Source: Datisca glomerata
Taxonomy: Eukaryota > Streptophyta > Magnoliopsida > Cucurbitales > Datiscaceae
DNA length: 64,000 nucleotides
Assembly: GCA_003255025.1 (NCBI GenBank)
Contig: QANY01006259.1
Coordinates: 1,667,664 to 1,731,663, forward strand
Direction: 5' to 3'
Part shown: positions 55,908 through 64,000 of the stretch, piece after piece
Numbering within the stretch: position 1 is the stretch's first letter
Layout: each line of letters starts with the position of its first letter
Position numbers and translations under genes: made by a program
Notes under the pieces: model-generated
Told to the model about the DNA's origin: nothing
The model's input: only the letters and a program-made list of their open reading frames with translations
The model's database searches: none

Positions 55908-58900
55908 ATGTCAATATCCCCATTCTCAACTATTTAAAACGTAAACAATATTAACTGGTGATATTTATGGTGATTGGAAACACAATCTTGATATCGTACT
56001 GATGATTGAAAAGCACAAGTTCATACTCACCACTCCTTGTTCCTTTGAGCCTTTTAGTGAATCGACTCAAGAGAAAAAAGATGCTTATGCTTCTTGGCTA
56101 CATTCTGATGAGATAGCCAAATATTACATCTTGGCTTCTGTTAGCAATGTGTTACAACAACAACATCATAATTTGGAAACCACCACTGATATGATGTTGA
56201 ACATCACCGAAATGTTTAGAGATTAGGACCGTTAAGCCAAACAGGCAGTTGTGCGAAACCTTATGAACTACAGGATAAACCCTGAAACTCTTGTCAGAGA
56301 ACATATGATGTAGATCATTAGTTATCTGAATAATATGGAGATCATGGGTGCTAAGGTTGATAGCGAGACTCATATGGATATAATCATGTAGACTCTGTCT
56401 GATACCTTCGAGAATTTCAAACTTAATTATTTGATGAATTAGTTGAGGTACTCACTTCCTGAGATTATGAAGGAAATGCAAGCCGCTGAGACTTTGTTTC
56501 TAGAGGGAAAGAGGAAAACTGGAGAGGCTAACTTTACTGAAAGTAAGCCTTCCACCTCTAGTGGCAAAAGGAAACATGAGAGGATGTCTGAATAAGGCTA
56601 AGAAGTATAACTCAAAAGTTATAAATGGTAAGGGCACTACAAGGTGCATATGTTGTGAGATAACTGTCATCACCATGGTGTCAATAACCATTAGATACAC
56701 AACTGCCTGGATTATCTCTAGTAGATATCTTGGTCGAGTTCATCGTCCGTATGGGGAATAGAGCACTAGAATTGGTTGTATCAGTTGAAACTTGGTAACA
56801 GTTATCTGTTGTGATGTTTATTATATCCTAATTTTTTAGAAGAATCTTTTTTCTATTGGTTCATTAATTGAGCAAGGATTTGATCTTAAAATCATTGATA
56901 AAGATATTGATATTTTTAGAAATGAATGCCTAATTATTGTTGCAAGCATGTTTAATAAATGGTTTCACGTAAAACCAATAGTTTCAATGATATGTGACAC
57001 TGAAGTGAGTAATGATTCACAAAGGGATAGTAAAAGATTGAAGTATGACTCAACTGATCTAACATATTTGTGGCACTTACGCCTTAGGCATATTAGCCTG
57101 GACAAGATTAAAAGACTTGTGAATGATGGTCCTTTGCAAACTTTAAGTCTGGGATCACTACCCACAAGTGAATCATATTTTGAAGACAAAATGACCAAGA
57201 GACATTTTTCAACAAAATGTGAAAGAGCCACTCAATGCCTTGTACCCATACATAGTGATGTATGTGAGTCATTGAATATCCAAGTAAGAGCAGGTTATGA
57301 ATATTTCGTAACCTTCACTGATGACTACTCACGTTTTGGTCATGTTTATTTAATGCATCAGAAGTCTGAAACCATTGAAAAGTTCAAAGAGTATAAAGCC
57401 TTGGTTGAAAAGCAATTAGAAAAATAAATCAAAACACTATGATCCGATCGTGGTGGATAGTACTTGCTAGGAGAGTTTGAAGACTTTCATAAGGAAGAAG
57501 GTATTCTTACTCATCTTACAACACCTAGTACGCCATAGTAGAATGGTGTGTTAGAGAGAAGGAATCAAACTCTGATAGATATGGTTAGATCCATAGGTTC
57601 ATGGAGAAATGGTATGGATAAAAGATAGTGCTTCGTACACCATATGAAAAGGATAAAAGTCATATATTAACCATTTTTAAAATATGGGGTGCCCAACACA
57701 TGTTCTAAAATCAAAGGCAAGTAAGTTGGCCAGTCGTTTAGGATTATGCATGTTCGTAGGATATCATAAAGGAACGAAGAGGTACATCTTCTACAGTACG
57801 ACTGACTAGAAAACATTCGTTAGCACGAATGCTTATTGTCTTGAAGAAGATTACATTAAAAGTGTACAACCAAGAAAGTAGTTGTGCTAGAGGAATTATT
57901 GAGTGGGAGGACACCGACTCCCCAATCAGAAATTGTTTCTAATTCAATAATGGAAGAACCACGATAGGAGCCAAGGCATATGGAGCCTTGACATAGTGGG
58001 AGGGTTGTGAGACAACCTGAGAGGTATATGTCCTATGGAGAAGCTTTGACAGTTGTCTCAGATAAGAACCTTGATGAACTATCTCCTACTCAAAGGCCAT
58101 GGCTGGTCCTGAAGTAAACTTATGACAAAAAGCCATGAACATTGAGATACATTCGATGTACTCGAATGGAATCTGAAAGCTTGTAGATCTTTTTGAAGGG
58201 GTAAAACCCATAGGATGCGAATGGATCTATAAGAAGAAATGAGGTCCGGATGGGAATGTAGAGACATTCAAAGCTAGGCTAGTCGCCAAGGGCTACACTC
58301 AAAAGGAAGGAATAGACTATGAGGACAACTTCTCGCCGATGGCCATGCTTAAATCCTTCTGAATTCTTTTGTCCATTGATGTTGCCCTTTTTAATGAAAT
58401 CTGGCAAATGGACGTCAAGATTTATTTTCTAAATGGAAATCTTGATGAGCGCATTTATATGGCTCAACCATATGGGTTCATGGAGATGCCAAGAGGGTGA
58501 AGTTTGCGAACTGCAGAAGTCCATTTATGGACTTAAGCAAGCATCACAGTGGTGGATATTAGATTCGACGAAACCGTTAAGAACTATGATTTTGAACAGT
58601 TATTGGATGAGCCTTGTGTGTATAAGCTAATACATGAAGGGAATGTGGTTTTTCTAGTCTTGTACATTGATGATATTCTACTCATTGAGAATGATGTAGG
58701 AAAACTATCTGATGTCAAGATTTGACTTGCAAAGTAATTTGATATGAAGGATCTTGGAGAAGATGCATTTGACTTAGGTATTCAGATCTTTCAAGATAGG
58801 AAGAACAAACAATTGACACTATCTCAAGCATCTTATATTAATAAGGTATTAGATCGCTTTAGTATGCAAAACTCCAAGAAATTATTTCTTCCTTTTAGAC

Positions 58901-59641
58901 ATGGTGTCAGCCTCTCCAAGGAGTAGTCTCCCAAGAATCCTAAAGAATAGGAAAACATGAGAAAGACTCTCTATGCTTCAGCTGTAGGAACTCTCGATGC
59001 TTTGCACTAGGCCAAACATTTGCTATGTCGTGGGCGTGGTGAGTCATTTCCAATTTAATCCTGAAATTGAGCATTGGATTGTCGTCAAAAATATCCTTAA
59101 GTATCTTAGGAGAATAAGGAATTAGATGCATGTGTATTCAAATGGTGACTTGAATATGACGGGGTATACTGATTCTAATTTCTAAGCTGATAAAAATTTT
59201 AGGAGGTCCAGTTCAGGATCGATGTTCATCCTGAACGGCAGAGCAGGTGTTTAGAGAAGTATCAAGAAATCTTGCATTGCTGATTCTACCATGGAAGCTG
59301 AATATGTGCCAGTTTGTGAAGCTACAAAGGAGGCTAGATGGCTTAGGAAGTTCTTGAAGACTCTAGAAGTTGTTCCAGACACTGACAAGCCCATGACATT
59401 TTATTGTGATAACAGCGGGGCTGTAGCGAATTCTAAGAAACCTAGAAGCCATAAGAGATCCAAACACATAAAAAGTAAGTATTACCTGATTAGAGAGATT
59501 GTTCAACGTGGAGACGTTGTAGTTACGCATATTTTGACAGTCAACAAACTAACAGATCCATTCACGAAGACTTTAAGTAGTAAAGTTTTTTATAGTCATC
59601 TGGAGGGCTTGGGGATAAGAGATTGTTCACATCTTCTTTAA
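55908..59641 (+). pseudogene. Copia gag-pol, degenerate
   Basis: Gag: DWKHNLDIVLMIEKHKF, AKYYILASVSNVLQQQ, LVREHMM, then LNNMEIMGAKVDSETHMDII with TAG/TGA breaks (56226, 56314, 56390). The zinc knuckle is lost. GAG-pre-integrase: YLWHLRLRHISLDKIKRL (57066) with ESYFEDKMTKRHFS, in which both Cys of the C..C pair are replaced (SYF). Integrase: IHSDVCESLNIQVRAGYEYF and [52 protein letters not shown] and an intact YIDD at 58663-58674. RNase H: ADSTMEAEYVPVCEATKEAR, FYCDNSGAVANSKKPRSHKR, KLTDPFTKTL, ending with TAA near 59641. Confidence 0.85.
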
Positions 59642-59655
59642 TCCAAGTCGATGAT

Positions 59656-61639
59656 TGTTGGAATATATCCATAAAATAGCGTGTAATAACTATTTATTTG
59701 TATTTAGTTATTTCTCAGACATTTGTATTACTGAATTTTTTATGAATAAATTGAAAGTTTTATTTTAAATTAAACCGTGTTTATAAATTACTTAAGTTTT
59801 GGAACTATTGTCAATGAAAGAAGAGTGAAAACAGAAGCGTCTCCAGACGAACTCTTCTGAAATAGTTTAAAATGATATTCGTAGTCTTAGGATCAACTGG
59901 GCAATCGAATCCAATTACAACTGTTAGGTTGAACCGTTGGATGTCAATCTTGGGACATAAGATTGGAGACTCAAATGGTTAACCTAGACATGTTATGAAT
60001 ATGTTGTAAATGACCGGTAACAAATTAGTTTAAAGCCCAAAATCGTTTACCTAGCTCTAAATCTAATTGTTACACCTTAAGGGTATTTTCATAATTACCT
60101 TAATCATGAGGTGAATACGTAACTTGACTTGGTTAGTTGTAATCTTAATATGTCAAATAAGTAAGTTTGAATTGATGGACAATACCTCAGCCGTTGGGAT
60201 TGTAATTTAATTAAGTAGGAGTTGCGTGATTCACAGATATGAAAATTTGTGGTTGGATTGCAAAAGCAACAATATTACCTTATGCTTTATTGATGGGTGT
60301 GTGAATAAATTAACTTGGCCAAGTATTCGGATGAAATGAGTCATTGAATAAGACTTGTGAGTTGTACGAAACAATTCATTATAATGTCTTTCTTATTCAC
60401 AATCAATAAAAGAGTCAAGGAAATAATAACAAGAGGAGTAAAATGATAATTTTATATTCCACTCTTGTTACTGATATTCATAATGGGTATTATGTTAAAA
60501 TATTTTGTGGACCGTGAAAATAAATAGAGTTTATTTAAACCAATAGAAAATGTAACGCGCATGAACCGAGAGTTGATTCAGCATCAAACCTATAGTAGAG
60601 TCATACGATGTCAGGATTAAATAGGTCAGGAATTTATGAAGATAAATTTGTGGGGTACATAAATCCTAAGCTTTGTTCATATGAGTCCATTCGGTCTCAG
60701 AAATAGTTGAGAGAACAGGAATAAAAAAAGGAACTGAGTTGGACCAAAATGTGTTTTGGTGCCAAGGCATATTTCCTATATCGATATGTGATAGATTATG
60801 TCACTTAATTTAGTTAAGTGTAATTGTTGTATGAAATTAAATATTTATTATTTTATAATTATTAGATAATTAGTTAAATAAATAAATTAATTAATTATTT
60901 GATAATGATCAATTATATTTATAAATTGGATTGATTAATTTTGATACAACTAAAACTCTAGGAGATCGTGTAATTTTCGGCAATAATAGATTACTAGGAG
61001 AATTTTCAGAAATTTTATAATATATGCGTATATTTGTAGACACCAAAAGTTACATTTTGATAAAAATCTAATATCAATTTGATTACAAAGAGATAATGAG
61101 TATTAGATGCAACTGTTTATCAAGACAGAAAAAGAGAAAAAAATTTCTCCTCTCACTATTGTTGTCGTTGAAATTAATCTGAAGAAGGAGGATTTGATTT
61201 TTCTTCTTCAATCATTTTGAGAGCCCACATTCAAATTCCTACGTAAAATGTATTTCAAATTCCACATTCAAATTTCTAAGATGTATTTTTAAAATTAACG
61301 GGTGGTTTTTGGTGGACTAATTCAGGAATCTTTCGTGGAAGATCAAGTTCATGATTTTGATCTTAAAGCTTGAAGAACACGAAGAAGGTTCGAAGGAGTT
61401 CCACCAGTTCAGAAATTCTCTGATACAGAGTAAAGGTGAAAAATTGTTTTCCCTTGATTCATTCGTTTTAATATCGTATATGCATGATCAAAATAAAATT
61501 GGTTTTAAATTATTTAATATGATTAAATAAGTTAAATCAAATCCTTTTGATATTCCACCCACGAACCGTTCGTTATTCAAATCTAAGTTTTTTATTTTTA
61601 AAACTGATCGATCCTAGCATAAATATGGCACCTACAACA
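59656..61639 (+). repeat. Copia 3' LTR, 1984 bp
   Basis: Starts TGTTGGAATATATCC right after caagtcgatgat (remnant of the polypurine primer) and ends ggcacctacaaca at 61639, giving inverted TGTTG/CAACA ends. The interior is AT-rich with TATA-like stretches. No second copy in the window. Confidence 0.75.
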
Positions 61640-62839
61640 GGCATTTATGTTGATTCGTGGTGCAGAGAAAACCGTCAAGGATGATGTATTCTTTTTTAGA
61701 CCCTACTTCATTGTCCAAGCAGGAAAGTAGGAGCGTGGAATACATAGGTGCAGATTCATGATCACTCATACAAAACGCGTGTGGTGACCACCATATATCT
61801 CCCTTTACCATTAGGAATCATACAAAGTTAATGTTTGGATGGTGAAAGTGGGCGGACTACATATTTTTCATTTCTTCAAAGATGCAACTACTTCCAATAG
61901 GAGAGGAGCTAAGTAGTGGAGGTTTCAAACATGCCAATACTTTGGGAACGGGAAGGTGGAGCCATGCTATATGTCGAAGGGCTTCCCTTCAAGATGATGA
62001 ATAGTCGTGTGTGTCTGATGGCAACTAGATTGGCAACATCACTTTATTGCCTCATTGATCGGGTTCATCATTACTCAAAGCGGGCATTAGGATGTCATGA
62101 AATTGTAACCTTTGTTGACAGTGCATCTTTTCATATGTTCATGTGGGGACATCACCATAGGTTTGTGTCGGCAAGGATCAAAATCGCATCTTATCCAGAG
62201 TTTGATCACCTGCCTTAAGCGTGGTCATGGAGCTATGACGCTTAAAGCAGTCGACTTCCCAATGAGATTGATAGATTTTGGTACATCAAGCATTGTATCA
62301 CTCAGGTGGGAGAGTGAAGCATGGTGGCTATACTGACCCATTCGACATTTCTCATCTATCTCCATTATTTGATGGAGTCCAAAAGTGTTTCACGTTCCTA
62401 TATTGTCCTGAACCATGAAGACCTATTAGAGAAATTTGACAGTAGAGTGGCAATTCTTCATGGACTAAGATATGAAGACACCGGTGGAGATAGACATTTT
62501 CATAAGTAACTTGACATAGTGTGCCCCCAAAATCCCCACGAGCATTCTGATGTGAATCGAGTAGATCGATTACTATGTAGCTTGATTGTGTTATCTTTAC
62601 TTTTCTAAAAAATTTGTGGTCTTTTTGAATTTGCTTTGAATTTATGGCTAAGTAGTGATCATCTTTTGCTATTCTATAAACCATCATTTTGAGCATACCA
62701 TTTTGTGTATGCACCTTATCCCCCATTTTTAAGATAAAAGAGAAGTTAAGATAGCACACTAATATAATATTAGGTAGAGTTGAGTGGCATCATGGAATAA
62801 TGTATGAGCGTGAAACTAGGGTAGTACAATACCACATTA
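61640..62839. other. Unassigned stretch
   Basis: Open frames of 100 codons (61916-62218, +) and 135 codons (62759-62352, -) overlap on opposite strands or lie close together. Neither contains a recognised motif. Base composition is slightly richer in GC up to about 62500. Confidence 0.3.
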
Positions 62840-63225
62840 ACCCACAAAAATATAACATCATATGATATCATCAATCAGAGTAATTAACATCAAGTAATAA
62901 CACCAACGATAACATTAAATGATAATATCGAGTAATGATATCATAACAATACATTATCATGTAGAGATAAGTAACATCATGAGATATCATCAAATGACAA
63001 TCAATAAATGATAGCATCAAATAGCATATGAGCATAGAGTTAGGATAAAATGATAATACATCACCAAATCAAAGTTAGTAACATCGTGCAATTGCATCAA
63101 GTGATAGCCATTAAATGATAACGTCAAGCAACATGCATTAAGCTAGAATAACATGCGCGAGCATTAAGTGATAAAATCCAATTTTAGCATCAAGAATAAT
63201 ATGTGAACATGAAGCATTAGGTTTA
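62840..63225. repeat. Degenerate short tandem repeats
   Basis: The motif (a)acatcaagt(g/a)ataa and variants (ataacattaaatgata, catcaaatgaca, agcattaagtgataa) recur irregularly every 13-20 bases. Strongly diverged; end points uncertain. Confidence 0.5.
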
Positions 63226-63227
63226 AT

Positions 63228-64000
63228 AGGAAATTCTTGGGGGTTATGCCCTCAAAGCATGTGTATTGACATTTTGATATGAAATTTAAAGCGGACTACA
63301 TTTTTCTTATAATTTTTCTTTTAAATTATTGTTCACTAACTTATATAAATATCTAAAAATTCCATATTCATTTTGATGAGACTATAAAATTGTTAGTAAC
63401 ATATTAAAGTATAGAATCTTTAATATGAATGGTTGCTAGTACGGTTCACTAAGCATTATAAAATGCGTATGATCTAGATTCGAATCATTGATGTGAATAT
63501 ATTATATATGACAGGACCGATGTGAATTAATATATTTATTGACGTACCGTTTATCATAAAAATTTAATACACATCAATTTGATGATCATATGTAGATCAG
63601 TCTGAATCTTGAGTAGTCATGAACTCCTATGCATCTCTACTGAATCTTTTGATTCACTCGTTAAGGCATGCTTGTTAATCAGGATAGTGACTTTATTTTA
63701 GATATTCAGTAATGTGGATGGCTGGGGACATGATCTTACAAGATTTGGAATCTAAGCTTTCCTAACGGATCGTATATTGGTTCCTTTAAGTCTTAATTCT
63801 GGAACTGAATGGTTATTGAGCTCAAATTTATAATAAGATTATAAATTAGTCATTCACTAGTGGATTAATGGTAATTAAGGATCAAAAGGTAATTAGAAGG
63901 GTAAAACGGTAATTTTGACCAATTCTAATTTACGAACCAATAATTGGAGGACAGAACTACATAAAATGATTATGCCAGTGGACTACATGAGAATACTCTG
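63228..64000 (+). repeat. Copia LTR (copy C), cut by window end
   Basis: ttcttgggggttatgccctcaaagcatg … parallels the first ~770 bases of LTR A/B (ttttcttataattttt, gctagtacggttcactaagc, atgatcatatgtagatcagtc, tcatgaactcctatgcat, gaaccaataattggagga). It supplies the start sequence lost in LTR A. Whether internal sequence follows cannot be seen. Confidence 0.85.

Larger units (their letters stand above)
55795..61639 (+). mobile_element. Ty1/copia element with 1.98-kb 3' LTR, 5' LTR missing
   Basis: Short leader, gag-pol 55908-59641, 3' LTR 59656-61639. No copy of the LTR precedes the leader. Domain sequence is close to the element at 34-44 kb (RNase H and GAG-pre-integrase), but the LTR is different. 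Confidence 0.8.

Noticed and set aside
61916..62759. Frames of 100 and 135 codons on opposite strands
   Set aside because: Composition and length are within chance for this region and no motif supports either; not called as genes.

Overview
This window looks like plant nuclear DNA, and probably a gene-poor, heterochromatic, transposon-dense region. It is AT-rich, contains no intact long reading frame, and is filled with nested fragments of Ty1/copia and Ty3/gypsy LTR retrotransposons, DNA transposons, an endogenous plant pararetrovirus, minisatellites and a piece of plastid DNA. Family mix and plastid DNA indicate a flowering plant, likely a eudicot; the species cannot be told. One ambiguous base (n) lies at 12503 in an AT microsatellite.

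Layout. 0-3.2 kb: Athila-like Ty3/gypsy remnant on the minus strand (tRNA-Asp-type primer site, gag, protease, integrase tail) that lacks RT, RNase H and the integrase core. 3.2-8.1 kb: SINE-like copies, a copia gag fragment (minus), a GC-rich hAT-like block and a Helitron 3' end. 8.1-12.5 kb: an LTR-like stretch followed by four unrelated tandem repeats and a microsatellite. 12.6-16.2 kb: endogenous caulimovirid (coat, protease, RT, RNase H; no movement protein). 16.3-19.2 kb: an LTR with primer site (minus), then the 3' half of a copia element with its 3' LTR (family L1). 19.2-20.9 kb: repeat S, GC-rich block, SINE, Helitron 5' end. 20.9-23.1 kb: copia element, minus. 23.9-26.9 kb: unidentified, apparently multi-exon gene remnant, minus. 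27.1-28.7 kb: second L1 LTR with copia gag, fused to a Tat-type RNase H. 29.6-31.0 kb: ~131-bp repeats and a CACTA terminus with a ~390-bp foldback. 31.0-32.7 kb: third L1 LTR (minus) abutting a long-TIR transposon that carries a captured DUF538 gene (Pack-MULE-like). 33.1-44.3 kb: two tandem copia copies around ~2.1-kb LTRs. 44.4-46.9 kb: more copia fragments. 48.0-51.9 kb: intron-bearing gene of the 'putative gypsy-type transposon' family (PF04195-like) and an 89-bp minisatellite. 52.0-55.7 kb: Tat-lineage gag-protease remnant (minus) interrupted by a solo LTR with a 5-bp target duplication and by a plastid ndhB insert. 55.8-61.6 kb: copia element with a 1.98-kb 3' LTR. 62.8-64 kb: degenerate short repeats and a third copy of the 2.1-kb LTR family, cut by the window end.

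No gene here appears functional as written: every polyprotein carries stops or frameshifts, several of them TAG or TGA where family members have Trp or Gln codons, as expected from cytosine deamination in methylated repeats. The most notable items are the Pack-MULE-like DUF538 capture, the pararetrovirus copy with an internal RT duplication, the layered Tat/NUPT/solo-LTR nest, the spliced PF04195-like gene possibly antisense to that Tat element, and the unidentified gene at 24-27 kb. All family names come from reading motifs by eye; no database search was run.
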